Shown here piece after piece: positions 8,883 through 18,553 of a DNA stretch of 63,298 bases. The notes beneath the pieces are model-generated. The model was not told where the DNA came from. It saw nothing but the letters and a program-made list of their open reading frames with translations, and made no database searches. Origin of the DNA: Candidatus Liminaster caballi (GTDB taxonomy: Bacteria; Bacteroidota; Bacteroidia; Bacteroidales; UBA3663); contig JAGHUA010000069.1 in the NCBI GenBank assembly GCA_018065085.1, positions 1-63,298 on the forward strand, read 5' to 3'. The first letter of the stretch is position 1. Every line of letters begins with the position of its first letter. Both the position numbers and the translations under genes were made by a program.

Positions 8883-10850
8883 TCATTTCTTTCTGAGGTC
8901 CTCCTCCGGCACATAGTCTTCAAGCACGCGCATGGCACGCAGCACCTCGGCCTGGTTGACAGAGAGTGACTGGGCACCGTGGCCATAGAATGGAGGATTG
9001 CCGTCATAAACCTCAGAGAGTGTGCCGATACAGTGCTTTGACATCTCCTCCTCATAGCTGGTGAGACGACGCTTGATGAATGCAACGCCCGAACGTGTGA
9101 AGACGCTGAGATAAGCCTCGGCATAGATACCAAGAAGCCATGGCCAGCAGGCACCGTTATGATAGGCGTAGTTGCGCTCGGTGACATTGCCCCAATAGTA
9201 TGGACGATAGAGTCCGGCCTTTGGTGTGAGCGAACGGATGCCCTTTGGTGTAAGGAGTTCCTTGGTAACCATATCAAGGGCTGCCTTACGCTGCGGCTTG
9301 GTCATTGGTGTGTATGGCAGACCGATGGCGAACAACTGGTTAGGACGCACGCTTGCGTCAGCGAATGTCTCGGTCACATAGTCGAACAGATAACCGCCAG
9401 GAGCTGTGAAGATCTTCTGGAAGTTGTCTTCATAAAGTTCGGCAAGGGCTGTAAGCTTGGCAATACGCTCGTCGTTGCCCGGCTTGAGGCCAAGCAGTTC
9501 GATGGCGAACTTAAGGCCATTGTACCAAAGGGCATTGAACTCAACGAGATAGCCTGTACGAGGGGTGATTGGACGGCCAAAGTCTGTGGCGTTCATCCAT
9601 GACACTGCCTTCTCGTCGCCGCCATAGGTATAGACAAGTCCGTTAGGACGGAGCTGCAGGTTGCGAGCCTCATCGTTGACAATGTGATCGATGATCTCCT
9701 GTACGAAGCCGCCATAGAGCTTGTCGGCCTGAGCTGGAGAAACATACTTGGCATACTGCTGTACGGCCCAGAGAGCCCACAACGGGATGTCAGGAGCATT
9801 GATCTCCTGGATGACGTCGTCACACTTGTTGTCGTGCATATAAGCGCGGAGAGCAGCCATGGCAGGAGCCATGATCTTCTGGAACTCCGGTTCATCGCCG
9901 ATAATGAGGGTTGAACCAGGCAGGGCGATGAATGTATCGCGGGCACGAACCTTGAACCAAGGCCAGCCAGCAATGATATACTCCTTACCGTCGCGGGTGA
10001 GGATGTTGCTTGTAGCAGAAATCTTAAGACAGTTGAAGAAGCTGTCGCGATGATGACGAAGCTTCAGCTCGCGGGTGAAGAGAGCCTTCAGGCCGCTGGT
10101 CTTGACAGGAGAGATACCAGCAGAGAAGATGATGCTTTCGCCCTTCTTGATCTGGCACTCGAAATAGCCAGGCATAAAGAGATCCTCCTTATAGCCGTAG
10201 CCTCGAACCTGCTCGCGAGGATACTCAACACCGACGTTCCAATCAGGACACGAACGATACTGGCACTCCTTTGACAACTGCATATAGAGGGTTGGATAGC
10301 CGGCATAGAGACATGTGCCGATACCGTTCTCCACCTCCTCATAGTTGTAATTAACCTGATTATTACGCTGAGTGAGTTCGTTCACATTGCGGAATGCAAG
10401 CTGTGGACGCAGTTTGAGAGTGGTCTCAGAATGCGCATCGACCAGAGTGTAGCGAAGCAGCACTCGTGGCTCGTTAAGCACCAGGAAACTCTCGCGGGTG
10501 AGGATTACGCCACCCACACGGTAGGTGTTGGTGGAAATCAGCTCGCAGTTGAACTCACGGATGTATTTGTGTCCACGAGGGGCGAAATTATCGCCGTCAT
10601 ACTTGTGGATACCAAGATTGAACTCAGCGCCATGCTGAATCACGGTCTCATCGAGCGATGAAAGCAGAACGTGATTGTCATTGCCGAGTTCTGGCACAGG
10701 CGTCACCAGCAAGCCATGATACTTGCGAGTGTTGCAGCCGGTTACCGTAGTCGAGGAATAGGCTCCGTACTTGTTGGTACGAAGATACTCGATAGGCAGC
10801 GACTCCTCCAGATTGGTGAGCAGCGTCTTGTCAAACTTCAAATAGCTCAT
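8883..10850 (-). CDS. Glycogen debranching enzyme (GH133-type)
   Basis: 655 aa from the ATG at 10850. An upstream in-frame extension exists but lies beyond any plausible start and carries no motif. The N-terminal domain (residues ~15-230) has YLRTNKYGAYSSTTVTGCNT, typical of the GDE N-terminal domain. The C-terminal (alpha/alpha)6 domain has WPWFKVRARDTFIALPG, SWMNATDFGRPITPRTGYLV and HNGACWPWLLG, which fit the amylo-alpha-1,6-glucosidase family. It removes alpha-1,6 branches from glycogen in the cytoplasm. First gene of the glucan operon, with a good promoter at 10890-10920. Confidence 0.92.
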   Translation of the reverse strand: MSYLKFDKTLLTNLEESLPIEYLRTNKYGAYSSTTVTGCNTRKYHGLLVTPVPELGNDNHVLLSSLDETVIQHGAEFNLGIHKYDGDNFAPRGHKYIREFNCELISTNTYRVGGVILTRESFLVLNEPRVLLRYTLVDAHSETTLKLRPQLAFRNVNELTQRNNQVNYNYEEVENGIGTCLYAGYPTLYMQLSKECQYRSCPDWNVGVEYPREQVRGYGYKEDLFMPGYFECQIKKGESIIFSAGISPVKTSGLKALFTRELKLRHHRDSFFNCLKISATSNILTRDGKEYIIAGWPWFKVRARDTFIALPGSTLIIGDEPEFQKIMAPAMAALRAYMHDNKCDDVIQEINAPDIPLWALWAVQQYAKYVSPAQADKLYGGFVQEIIDHIVNDEARNLQLRPNGLVYTYGGDEKAVSWMNATDFGRPITPRTGYLVEFNALWYNGLKFAIELLGLKPGNDERIAKLTALAELYEDNFQKIFTAPGGYLFDYVTETFADASVRPNQLFAIGLPYTPMTKPQRKAALDMVTKELLTPKGIRSLTPKAGLYRPYYWGNVTERNYAYHNGACWPWLLGIYAEAYLSVFTRSGVAFIKRRLTSYEEEMSKHCIGTLSEVYDGNPPFYGHGAQSLSVNQAEVLRAMRVLEDYVPEEDLRKK

Positions 10851-10889
10851 ATAGTTTAGATTTACGGTGTATTTTATTAAGGTTGTGCG

Positions 10890-10920
10890 CAAAAGTAGCA
10901 CTTTTATTTAAAATAAACAA
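10890..10920 (-). promoter_or_regulatory. Promoter of the alpha-glucan operon
   Basis: On the minus strand TACTTTTG (10890-10897) lies 20 bases from TTG (10918-10920). It is divergent from the TetR promoter. Confidence 0.75.
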
Positions 10921-11030
10921 TTTTTTCTTTAAAAAACTGACATTTTGGACTGTTATTTTGCTATTTTTATGTTAAAAAACATACATTTGAGCACCTTAAC
11001 ACACTTTTTTTTGCTTTTTTACGACGCAGA

Positions 11031-11062
11031 TTTGGTTGTGAAAAATATTCTTCGTACTTTTG
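11031..11062 (+). promoter_or_regulatory. Promoter of the TetR-fabG-PPTase unit
   Basis: TTTG at 11031-11034, 20 bases, then TACTTTTG at 11055-11062. No clear palindromic operator was seen next to it. Confidence 0.75.
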
Positions 11063-11116
11063 CACAGAAAATAAATTTATGTGCGAGATGGTCAGGCGCA
11101 CGTATATAATTAATAA

Positions 11117-11737
11117 ATGAGTAACACACGAGCAGAACTAATCGAGGTTGCACGCCAGCTGTTTGCAAGCAAGGGTTATGACAGCACCACAATGAACGAG
11201 ATCGCATCGCTCTCGGGCAAAGGCCGCCGTACGCTCTACACCTATTTCCGATCAAAGTCGGAGGTGTTCATGGCGGTAATCAACCAAGAAACATCACGAA
11301 TCATCGAACACATTGAGGAAATCCTGACCCTCGACATTCCTGCCGACCAGAAACTGAAGCGATACGTGCTCTGCCGACTGGATCAGGTGAAGGAAACCGT
11401 GGTTAGAAACGGCTCGCTGCGTGCGGCTTTCTTCCGCGATGTCATTCAGCTGGAACATGCACGCCGCCGCCTCGACGTGCGCGAACTTACCATCTTGCGC
11501 AGCATCCTGCAGCAGGGCATCGATGAGGGTACGTTCGACATTGACAACGCCTCAGTGGTGGCTGTCACCATACACTATGCCCTGCGTGGCCTCGACCTGC
11601 CGAACATCCGCGGTCAGTTCACCGCCCTTGGCGTTCCGACAGAACGTCTCCGCAAGTCGGTGTTCGACATGATTTTCTACGGAATCATACGCCAGCCACG
11701 GCTGAGACAGCGTAACGACCAGACTCAGATTGACTGA
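11117..11737 (+). CDS. TetR/AcrR family transcriptional regulator
   Basis: 206 aa. The N-terminal 50 residues form the classic TetR helix-turn-helix (ARQLFASKGYDSTTMNEIAS, then GRRTLYTYFRSKSEVF). The C-terminal part is all-helical, as expected of the ligand-binding domain. It lies 43 bases upstream of fabG in the same direction, so it is probably cotranscribed and may control fatty-acid genes, as FabR- or FadR-like TetR proteins do elsewhere. It could instead control the divergent glucan operon. Ligand unknown. Confidence 0.9.
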   Translation: MSNTRAELIEVARQLFASKGYDSTTMNEIASLSGKGRRTLYTYFRSKSEVFMAVINQETSRIIEHIEEILTLDIPADQKLKRYVLCRLDQVKETVVRNGSLRAAFFRDVIQLEHARRRLDVRELTILRSILQQGIDEGTFDIDNASVVAVTIHYALRGLDLPNIRGQFTALGVPTERLRKSVFDMIFYGIIRQPRLRQRNDQTQID

Positions 11738-11780
11738 ACATAAACACAAACATAAACTAAAACTAAAAAAACAATAAAAC

Positions 11781-12539
11781 ATGAAACTTCTCGAAGGAAA
11801 GGTAGCGCTCATCACTGGCGCTGCACGTGGCATTGGTAACGCCATTGCACACAAGTTCGCCCAGGAGGGCTGCAACATTGCATTCACCGACCTCGCACTC
11901 AACGAGGAGCACCTCGCAAACATCAACCGCGCAGCTGAGGAAATCGCTGCTCACGGCGTGAAGTGCGTAGGCTACGCTTCGAACGCTGCCGATTTTGCAG
12001 AAACCGAGGCCGTTGTTGCCAAGATCAAGGAAGAGTTCGGCCGCATCGACGTGCTCATCAACAATGCCGGTATCACCAAGGACGGCCTTATGCTCCGCAT
12101 GAGCGAGGCTCAGTGGGACGCTGTAATCAATGTCAACCTCAAGTCGGCATTCAACTTCATCCACGCTGTTACTCCTATCATGATGCGCCAGAAGGGCGGT
12201 TCGATCATCAATATGTCGTCAGTTGTTGGCGTTCACGGCAACGCTGGCCAGTGCAACTACTCTGCATCTAAGGCAGGTATGATCGGTCTTGCCAAGTCTA
12301 TCGCTCAGGAGATGGGTCCTAAGGGCATCCGTGCCAACGCTGTGGCTCCAGGCTTCATCGAGACAGCCATGACCGCCCAGCTTCCTGAGGAGGTTCGTCA
12401 GGACTGGATGAAGAAGATTCCTCTTCGCCGTGGCGGTCAGACCGAGGATATTGCCAACGTGTGCGTATTCCTTGCCAGCGACATGTCAAGCTACGTCAGC
12501 GGTCAGGTCATCCAGATCGACGGCGGCATGAACATGTAA
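11781..12539 (+). CDS. fabG: 3-oxoacyl-[ACP] reductase FabG
   Basis: 252 aa short-chain dehydrogenase. TGAARGIG near residue 12 binds NADPH, NNAG follows at about 90, and NMSSVVG plus YSASKAG give the Ser-Tyr-Lys active site. The C-terminal VSGQVIQIDGGM is typical of FabG. It reduces 3-oxoacyl-ACP to 3-hydroxyacyl-ACP in fatty-acid elongation. Neighbours are a TetR regulator and a phosphopantetheinyl transferase that arms ACP. acpP and fabF are 37 kb away. Confidence 0.93.
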   Translation: MKLLEGKVALITGAARGIGNAIAHKFAQEGCNIAFTDLALNEEHLANINRAAEEIAAHGVKCVGYASNAADFAETEAVVAKIKEEFGRIDVLINNAGITKDGLMLRMSEAQWDAVINVNLKSAFNFIHAVTPIMMRQKGGSIINMSSVVGVHGNAGQCNYSASKAGMIGLAKSIAQEMGPKGIRANAVAPGFIETAMTAQLPEEVRQDWMKKIPLRRGGQTEDIANVCVFLASDMSSYVSGQVIQIDGGMNM

Positions 12540-12583
12540 CCAGCAGCCATACACATTGCCAACAAGCATATTGTCTGAAAGAA

Positions 12584-13213
12584 GTGAACGACCGCATTGT
12601 CTGGAAAATAACCGAGACAGAGCAGGAACTCCTCTCTCAATTCGAGCACCCCGAGTATTTCGCCGAGAAGATTGCCAACCTCAAGGATGGCAGCAGGCGC
12701 AAGCTCGAGGTGCTTGCCGTACGTCGCGCCATCAAGGAACTGTTCTATGGCGAGGAACAGCAAGTGCTTTATGATGCCGACGGCAAACCTTATCTGCCTG
12801 ACATTTCAAACACTAAGCCTGCGCCGCACATCTCAATAAGCCACACCGACGGATACTGTGCCGTCATTGTCTCTACAGATTTTCCGGTGGGCATCGACAT
12901 CGAACGTATCGGACGTCGCGTGGAGCGTGTCATCGGGCATTTCCTCATGCCGGAAGAACTCGTGATCCTCAACATGAGCGCAGAGACAATCAGCCTTAAC
13001 ATCCTATACCATCTGGCATGGAGCGCCAAAGAGACGGCATACAAAGTGCTGGGTCGCAAGTATTACGACCTGCAACATCAGACTTCAATAATCAATGTGG
13101 ATGTGCCTGCTCAAATCATAGTCATCAAGGCGGCTGGCATCGACCAACCCATGACCATACACTTTGACCTCAGCGATGATTATGTCCTGACATGGACTGA
13201 GGTGATCAACTGA
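12584..13213 (+). CDS. 4'-phosphopantetheinyl transferase (Sfp type)
   Basis: 209 aa if translation starts at GTG 12584. The frame is open further upstream into fabG, but no ATG suits, so the start is uncertain. HISISHTDGYCAV, VGIDIERIGRR and LAWSAKETAYKVLG are the three signature motifs of the superfamily, with the Mg-binding Asp/Glu in GIDIE and Glu in WSAKE. The enzyme transfers phosphopantetheine from CoA to the serine of carrier proteins. It follows fabG by ~45 bases and overlaps the convergent membrane-protein gene by 8 bases. It could serve the ACP domains at 49.4 and 55.8 kb. Confidence 0.88.
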   Translation: MNDRIVWKITETEQELLSQFEHPEYFAEKIANLKDGSRRKLEVLAVRRAIKELFYGEEQQVLYDADGKPYLPDISNTKPAPHISISHTDGYCAVIVSTDFPVGIDIERIGRRVERVIGHFLMPEELVILNMSAETISLNILYHLAWSAKETAYKVLGRKYYDLQHQTSIINVDVPAQIIVIKAAGIDQPMTIHFDLSDDYVLTWTEVIN

Positions 13214-13658
13214 CAAAACCGATGGCTCCGAGAGTAAACGCCGTCCAGACGATATAGCGCAGCAACTGGCCAATGGCCATTATTGACGTAACCTTCCAAA
13301 ACGGAGCACGCAATATTCCATAACTTATTATCAATACATTGCCAATGATTGGCAGACACGAGCCAAGCGCAAACCATGTGCCTCGACCCGTGAGGAAATT
13401 CTTGACCTTCTCCAGACGACGCGGATTGGCTCGCGTCCAACGCAGCATCTGATCATAGGTGCAGAGTCTGCCAAGAAAATAGTTGACCAAAGCCCCCGCC
13501 CAGTTGCCCACTGTCGCCACAAGGACACAAGGCACCACCGGCCACTTCATCAACAGTAAGGCGCTCAACACCACCTCGCTGTTCATCGGAAACGGCGTAC
13601 CTGCCAGAAAAGCAGCAACAAACAATCCGGGATATCCCCAAAGCGAAAGGTCTTCCAT
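13206..13658 (-). CDS. YqaA/DedA-like membrane protein
   Basis: 150 aa, about four membrane helices. GTPFPMNSEVVLSALL and the GNWAGALVNYFLGRL stretch are typical of the YqaA branch of the SNARE-associated (DedA-like) family, proposed to handle lipid translocation. The family is short here, as expected for YqaA. Convergent with the phosphopantetheinyl transferase gene; the last codons overlap. Confidence 0.85.
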   Translation of the reverse strand: MEDLSLWGYPGLFVAAFLAGTPFPMNSEVVLSALLLMKWPVVPCVLVATVGNWAGALVNYFLGRLCTYDQMLRWTRANPRRLEKVKNFLTGRGTWFALGSCLPIIGNVLIISYGILRAPFWKVTSIMAIGQLLRYIVWTAFTLGAIGFVS

Positions 13659-13662
13659 TTTT

Positions 13663-13704
13663 AAATTGGGCTAATTGGGCTAATTAGGCTAATTGGGCTA
13701 ATTG
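13663..13704. repeat. Short tandem repeats (GGGCTAATT)
   Basis: Four copies of a GGCTAATTGG-type decamer separate the YqaA-like gene from the Dus gene. The same unit forms the longer run at 20289-20388. Confidence 0.8.
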
Positions 13705-14688
13705 AGACTTTCTTGCCATCTCGGCGGCCCTGTCCATAATCTCATAGAGTTCGCCGACAGTCTCGGCACGGAGCATGGCGATGCGTGTGTCGCGGAAGTT
13801 TGATATTCCCTTGAACACAGGAGTGGCTGCAAGATGACGGCGTATGTGCAGGATGCCGCGATATTCGCCGATTCTTGCCACACTCTCCTCGACCTGATGC
13901 TTCAGAGCCAGGATGCACTCATCGAGCGGAATAGGCGGCAACGGTTCACCAGTGGTAAGCAGATGCTTAACCTCACGGAATATCCACGGACGGCCAAACG
14001 TCGCACGGCCTATCATGATGGCATCCACACCGGTCTCTTCGAACCTCTGTCGGGCAATCTCAGCCGATGTGACATCGCCATTGCCAATGATAGGGATATG
14101 CATGCGCGGATTCTGCTTCACTTCGCGTATCAGAGTCCAGTCGGCCTCACCGTTATACATCTGCGAGCGTGTCCTGCCGTGGATTGCCAATGCCGAGATG
14201 CCGCAATCCTGCAACTGTTCGGCAAGGCCAACGATAATCTTGTGTTCGCAATCCCATCCGAGGCGCGTCTTGCACGTCACCGGAATCTTGACGGCATCAA
14301 CCACGGCACGGGTTATCTCGAGCATAAGCGGCACATTCTGCAAAAGACCAGCACCGGCACCCTTGCCAGCCACACGCTTCACCGGACATCCGAAATTGAT
14401 ATCGATAATGTCAGGACGAGCCTGTTCGACGATTTTTGCAGCCTCGACCATCGATGCCACATCACGTCCGTATATCTGAATAACGACCGGTCTTTCCTCA
14501 TCGAGCACATTCAGTTTGCGCATCGTTTTGTCGATGCTTCGGATGAGCGCATCGGCACTGACAAACTCCGAATAAACCATGTCAGCACCGAAATGACGGC
14601 ACTGCAAACGGAAGCCGACATCCGTAACATCCTCCATCGGTGCAAGCATCACCGCACGGTCGGGCAGTTCAATATTTGCTATTTTCAT
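13684..14688 (-). CDS. dusB: tRNA-dihydrouridine synthase (Dus family)
   Basis: 334 aa from ATG 14688; upstream in-frame codons lie within the promoter. ELPDRAVMLAPMEDVTD opens the FMN-binding TIM barrel. INFGCPVKRVAGKGAGAGLL contains the catalytic cysteine region, and CKTRLGWD, IHGRTRSQMYNGEADW and GNGDVTS are the family landmarks. It reduces uridine in the tRNA D-loop with NADPH. The paralogue assignment to DusB is by overall similarity only. The 3' end lies in the GGGCTAATT repeats, which form its last codons (SQLAQLA). Confidence 0.9.
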   Translation of the reverse strand: MKIANIELPDRAVMLAPMEDVTDVGFRLQCRHFGADMVYSEFVSADALIRSIDKTMRKLNVLDEERPVVIQIYGRDVASMVEAAKIVEQARPDIIDINFGCPVKRVAGKGAGAGLLQNVPLMLEITRAVVDAVKIPVTCKTRLGWDCEHKIIVGLAEQLQDCGISALAIHGRTRSQMYNGEADWTLIREVKQNPRMHIPIIGNGDVTSAEIARQRFEETGVDAIMIGRATFGRPWIFREVKHLLTTGEPLPPIPLDECILALKHQVEESVARIGEYRGILHIRRHLAATPVFKGISNFRDTRIAMLRAETVGELYEIMDRAAEMARKSQLAQLA

Positions 14689-14691
14689 ACG

Positions 14692-14724
14692 GCAAAGATA
14701 GGTATTTTTGCGCATACGATACAA
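14692..14724 (-). promoter_or_regulatory. Promoter of the Dus gene
   Basis: Minus-strand TATCTTTG (14692-14699) with TTG at 14722-14724. Divergent from the frd promoter. Confidence 0.6.
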
Positions 14725-14741
14725 CTTTTGTGCGCAATAAA

Positions 14742-14772
14742 TTGGAATATTAACAAAAAAAGACTAATTTTG
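14742..14772 (+). promoter_or_regulatory. Promoter of frdCAB
   Basis: TTG (14742-14744), 20 bases, TAATTTTG (14765-14772). Confidence 0.8.
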
Positions 14773-14840
14773 CACCGTTCGTACGCAAAAACAGACAAAT
14801 TTTCAATAACAACTATTTATAATTTTAATTTTTCAAAACT

Positions 14841-15542
14841 ATGTGGTTAACATCTTCATCAATCGGCCGTAAGGTTGTGATGAGCGTCACAGGCGCCTGC
14901 CTTGTGCTCTTCCTTACCTTCCACATGCTGATGAACCTTGTTTACGTTTATGACGTGATGGTTAGCACAGCTGCTGGCGATCACTACTATGACAAGGTAT
15001 GTGAGTTCCTTGGCACAAACTGGTATGCGCTCATCGCTACTGCCGGTCTCGCCCTCTTGGTTGTGCTTCACTTTGTGTTCGCATTCATCCTGACTGCTCA
15101 GAACTACAAGGCTCGCGGCAAGGATCGTTATGCTGTTTCTGGCAAGCAGCCTGTACATTGGGCCGCCAAGAACATGCTCGTGCTCGGTATCATCGTGATT
15201 CTCGGCATGCTTCTTCACCTCAAGGATTTCTGGTACAACATGATGTTTGCTGAGCTCGCTGGCGCTGAAGGTCAGTACGCTCCAACAGCAGGTTTCGACT
15301 GGATCAACCTCGTGTTCGCTTGCCCTGTCATCGTAGTTATCTACGCTGTATGGTTCTGCGCTCTGTGGTATCACATGACCCACGGCATCTGGTCTTCAAT
15401 GCAGACTCTTGGTCTCAACGGCAAGGTTTGGTTGAACCGCTGGATCTGCATCAGCTATGTTTGGGCAACTGTCATCATCCTTGGTTTCTGCTCAGTAGTT
15501 GTAGCTGCAATCATCAACAACGGTGGCTTCACAGGCTGCTAA
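14841..15542 (+). CDS. frdC: Fumarate reductase/succinate dehydrogenase cytochrome b subunit
   Basis: 233 aa with five hydrophobic helices and conserved histidines (HMLMN near 28, VLHFVF, LLHLKDFW, WYHMTHG) that would hold two b hemes, as in the di-heme quinol:fumarate reductases. It anchors FrdAB in the inner membrane and links the menaquinone pool to fumarate reduction, the main electron sink of succinate-producing Prevotella. First gene of frdCAB. Confidence 0.93.
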   Translation: MWLTSSSIGRKVVMSVTGACLVLFLTFHMLMNLVYVYDVMVSTAAGDHYYDKVCEFLGTNWYALIATAGLALLVVLHFVFAFILTAQNYKARGKDRYAVSGKQPVHWAAKNMLVLGIIVILGMLLHLKDFWYNMMFAELAGAEGQYAPTAGFDWINLVFACPVIVVIYAVWFCALWYHMTHGIWSSMQTLGLNGKVWLNRWICISYVWATVIILGFCSVVVAAIINNGGFTGC

Positions 15543-15546
15543 GCAA

Positions 15547-15580
15547 ATTGAGAATTGATAATTGATAATCGATAAATTAT
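15547..15580. repeat. AT-rich short tandem repeats (AATTGAT)
   Basis: AATTGATAATTGATAAT repeats between frdC and frdA, inside the operon. Confidence 0.6.
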
Positions 15581-15592
15581 AATTGCAATATT

Positions 15593-17566
15593 ATGGCTGA
15601 AAATATTCTTGCTCCAGAACTCAGTAAGATCCCAGAGGGTAAGCTTGCTGAAAAGTGGACAAACTATAAGGCACACCAGAAACTGGTTAACCCTGCTAAC
15701 AAGCGTAAGCTCGATATCATCGTTGTAGGTTCAGGTCTTGCAGGTGGCGCTGCTGCTGCTACTCTTGGCGAGATGGGCTTCAAGGTAAAGTGCTTCTGCA
15801 TCCAGGACTCTCCACGCCGTGCACACTCAATCGCTGCTCAGGGTGGTATCAACGCTGCAAAGAACTATCAGAACGACGGTGACTCGGTTTATCGTCTGTT
15901 CTATGATACAATCAAGGGCGGTGACTACCGTGCTCGCGAGGCTAACGTATATCGTCTGGCTGAGGTTTCCAACAACATCATCGACCAGTGTGTGGCTCAG
16001 GGTGTTCCTTTCGCTCGTGAGTACGGCGGAACACTTGCCAACCGTTCGTTCGGTGGCGCTCAGGTATCTCGTACTTTCTACGCTAAGGGTCAGACAGGTC
16101 AGCAGCTTCTGCTCGGTGCCTACTCTTCACTGAACCGTCAGATCCAGAAGGGCAACGTGACAATGTATGCCCGCCGCGAGATGCTCGACGTTGTTCTGAT
16201 CAAGGACAATGAGGGCGTAGAGCGTGCACGCGGTATCATCTGCCGTAACCTCGTTACTGGCGAGATGGAGCGTTATTCTGCTCATGCAGTCGTTGTCGCT
16301 ACCGGTGGCTACGGCAATGCCTACTTCCTTTCGACCAACGCTATGTCATGCAACGGTGGTGCAGCTATCCAGATCTACCACAAGGGCGCTATGTTCGCTA
16401 ACCCTTGCTACGCTCAGATCCACCCAACATGTATCCCTGTTCACGGTGACATCCAGTCAAAGCTCACCCTTATGTCTGAGTCTCTCCGTAATGATGGTCG
16501 TATCTGGGTTCCTAAGAAGCTCGAGGATGCCAAGCGCCTCCAGAAGGGCGAGATCAAGGGTCACCAGATTCCAGAAGAGGATCGTGACTACTACCTGGAG
16601 CGTCGTTATCCTGCATTCGGCAACCTCGTACCACGTGACGTTGCTTCACGTGCTGCCAAGGAGCGTTGCGACAAGGGCTACGGCGTAAACGGCACAGGTC
16701 TTGCTGTATTCCTCGATTTCTCTGACGCTATCAACCGTCTTGGCAAGGACGTTGTTGCAGACAAGTATGGCAACCTCTTCCAGATGTATCAGAAGATCAC
16801 CGACGACAATCCATACGAGACTCCAATGATGATCTACCCAGCCATCCACTACACCATGGGCGGTATCTGGGTTGACTACGAACTGCAGACTTCTGTCAAG
16901 GGTCTCTTCTGCGCAGGTGAGGCTAACTTCTCTGACCACGGCGCTAACCGTCTCGGTGCATCTGCTCTTATGCAGGGTCTTGCCGATGGTTACTTCGTAT
17001 TGCCTTACACCATCCAGAACTACCTCGCTGACCAGATTCAGGTTCCTCGTTTCTCAACCGACCTCCCAGAGTTCGCTGAAGCTGAGAAGGCTGTTCAGGA
17101 TAAGATCAACAAGATCATGGCTGTTCAGGGTTCACGCACTGTTGACTCTCTCCACAAGGAACTTGGTCACATCATGTGGGAGCACGTCGGCATGGGTCGT
17201 ACAAAGGCTGGCCTCGAAGAGGGTCTCAAGCTCCTCAGCGAGCTTCGCAAGACATTCTGGAAGGAAGTCTATGTTCCAGGTAAGGCTGACTCTCTCAACG
17301 TTGAGCTCGATAAGGCTGTACGTCTTCTCGACTTCATCGAGATCGGTGAACTCATGGCACGCGATGCCCTCCATCGTGAGGAGTCTTGCGGTGGTCACTT
17401 CCGTGAGGAGCACCAGACAGAGGAAGGTGAGGCTAAGCGCGACGACGCTAACTTCATGTATGTAGGCTGCTGGAAGTACATGGGCGAAGGCAAAGAGCCA
17501 GAGCTCTGGAAGGAAATGCTCAACTATCAGGAGATCAAGGTACAAACACGTAACTACAAGAACTAA
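15593..17566 (+). CDS. frdA: Fumarate reductase/succinate dehydrogenase flavoprotein subunit
   Basis: 657 aa, full length. [19 protein letters not shown] near residue 45 binds [23 protein letters not shown] includes the region around the covalent FAD histidine. [20 protein letters not shown] is the capping/active-site segment. It interconverts fumarate and succinate. Length and the HGANRLGA variant fit the Bacteroidetes/epsilonproteobacterial class that partners with a single di-heme cytochrome b. Confidence 0.95.
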   Translation: MAENILAPELSKIPEGKLAEKWTNYKAHQKLVNPANKRKLDIIVVGSGLAGGAAAATLGEMGFKVKCFCIQDSPRRAHSIAAQGGINAAKNYQNDGDSVYRLFYDTIKGGDYRAREANVYRLAEVSNNIIDQCVAQGVPFAREYGGTLANRSFGGAQVSRTFYAKGQTGQQLLLGAYSSLNRQIQKGNVTMYARREMLDVVLIKDNEGVERARGIICRNLVTGEMERYSAHAVVVATGGYGNAYFLSTNAMSCNGGAAIQIYHKGAMFANPCYAQIHPTCIPVHGDIQSKLTLMSESLRNDGRIWVPKKLEDAKRLQKGEIKGHQIPEEDRDYYLERRYPAFGNLVPRDVASRAAKERCDKGYGVNGTGLAVFLDFSDAINRLGKDVVADKYGNLFQMYQKITDDNPYETPMMIYPAIHYTMGGIWVDYELQTSVKGLFCAGEANFSDHGANRLGASALMQGLADGYFVLPYTIQNYLADQIQVPRFSTDLPEFAEAEKAVQDKINKIMAVQGSRTVDSLHKELGHIMWEHVGMGRTKAGLEEGLKLLSELRKTFWKEVYVPGKADSLNVELDKAVRLLDFIEIGELMARDALHREESCGGHFREEHQTEEGEAKRDDANFMYVGCWKYMGEGKEPELWKEMLNYQEIKVQTRNYKN

Positions 17567-17594
17567 TTCACTCTTCTAAAATTTTATAATCACT

Positions 17595-18356
17595 ATGGGA
17601 AAAGAAAATTTTCTTAACGTAAACGTAAAAGTTTGGCGTCAGCGTGGCCCAAAAGAGAAGGGCGAATTCAAGACTTATCGCGTTGAGCACGTCAGCACAG
17701 AAATGTCGTTCTTCGAGATGATGGATACTCTCAACGAGCAGCTTATCCAGAAGCATGAGGAACCAATCGTATTCGATCATGACTGCCGCGAGGGTATCTG
17801 CGGTACATGCTCACTCTATATCAACGGCCGTCCTCACGGTATCGACGACGCTATCACAACCTGCCAGTTGCACATGCGTAAGTTCAAGAACGAGGAGACC
17901 ATCACCGTTGAGCCATGGCGTTCAGCAGGTTTCCCTGTAATCCGCGACCTCATGGTCGATCGTTCTGCTTTCGATAAGATCCAGCAGGCTGGTGGTTACA
18001 CCTCAATCAACTGCGGTGCTGCTCAGGATGCCAACGCAATCCTCATTTCTAAGGTTGATGCAGACGAGGCTATGGATTCAGCATCTTGCATCGGCTGTGG
18101 CGCTTGCGTTGCAGCTTGTAAGAACGGTTCGGCAATGCTCTTCGTTTCGGCTAAGGTTAGCCAGTTTGCCCTCCTTCCACAGGGCAAGGTTGAGGCTGCC
18201 CGTCGTGCTAAGGCAATGGTTGCCAAGATGGACGAACTCGGCTTCGGTAACTGTACTAATACACGTGCCTGCGAGATGGAATGTCCTAAGTCTGTCAAGA
18301 TTTCGAACATCGCACGTCTCAACCGTGAGTTCATCAAGGCTAAGCTTGCTGACTAA
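17595..18356 (+). CDS. frdB: Fumarate reductase/succinate dehydrogenase iron-sulfur subunit
   Basis: 253 aa. The plant-type [2Fe-2S] motif is CREGICGTC, followed by a distal Cys in [16 protein letters not shown], and Cys residues in [14 protein letters not shown], bind the [4Fe-4S] and [3Fe-4S] clusters. It wires electrons from the heme subunit to FrdA. Last gene of the operon; a strong terminator follows at 18440. Confidence 0.95.
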   Translation: MGKENFLNVNVKVWRQRGPKEKGEFKTYRVEHVSTEMSFFEMMDTLNEQLIQKHEEPIVFDHDCREGICGTCSLYINGRPHGIDDAITTCQLHMRKFKNEETITVEPWRSAGFPVIRDLMVDRSAFDKIQQAGGYTSINCGAAQDANAILISKVDADEAMDSASCIGCGACVAACKNGSAMLFVSAKVSQFALLPQGKVEAARRAKAMVAKMDELGFGNCTNTRACEMECPKSVKISNIARLNREFIKAKLAD

Positions 18357-18439
18357 TTATCAGCCCAAGGCTTCGGCTTGATCAGTCACACACTGACTTA
18401 TCGACAAAGGTTTTCCGCCTTGTCTATTATACTTGAAAA

Positions 18440-18490
18440 ACATACGGCTCAGAGGGCAGCAGATGCCCCGAGCCGTATGTTCTTTTTTCT
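18440..18490 (+). terminator. Intrinsic terminator of frdCAB
   Basis: ACATACGGCTC pairs perfectly with GAGCCGTATGT, with an inner GGGC/GCCC, followed by TCTTTTTT. Confidence 0.92.
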
Positions 18491-18553
18491 TTCAGGATTT
18501 ATATTACTCATTTTCTCATTTCCTGACTCTTTGTCAACAAACATCAAAATCCT

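Noticed and set aside
12461-12583. ATG start of the phosphopantetheinyl transferase inside fabG
   Set aside because: It would add an Arg/His-rich extension read from fabG in another frame. GTG 12584 gives the normal family start.
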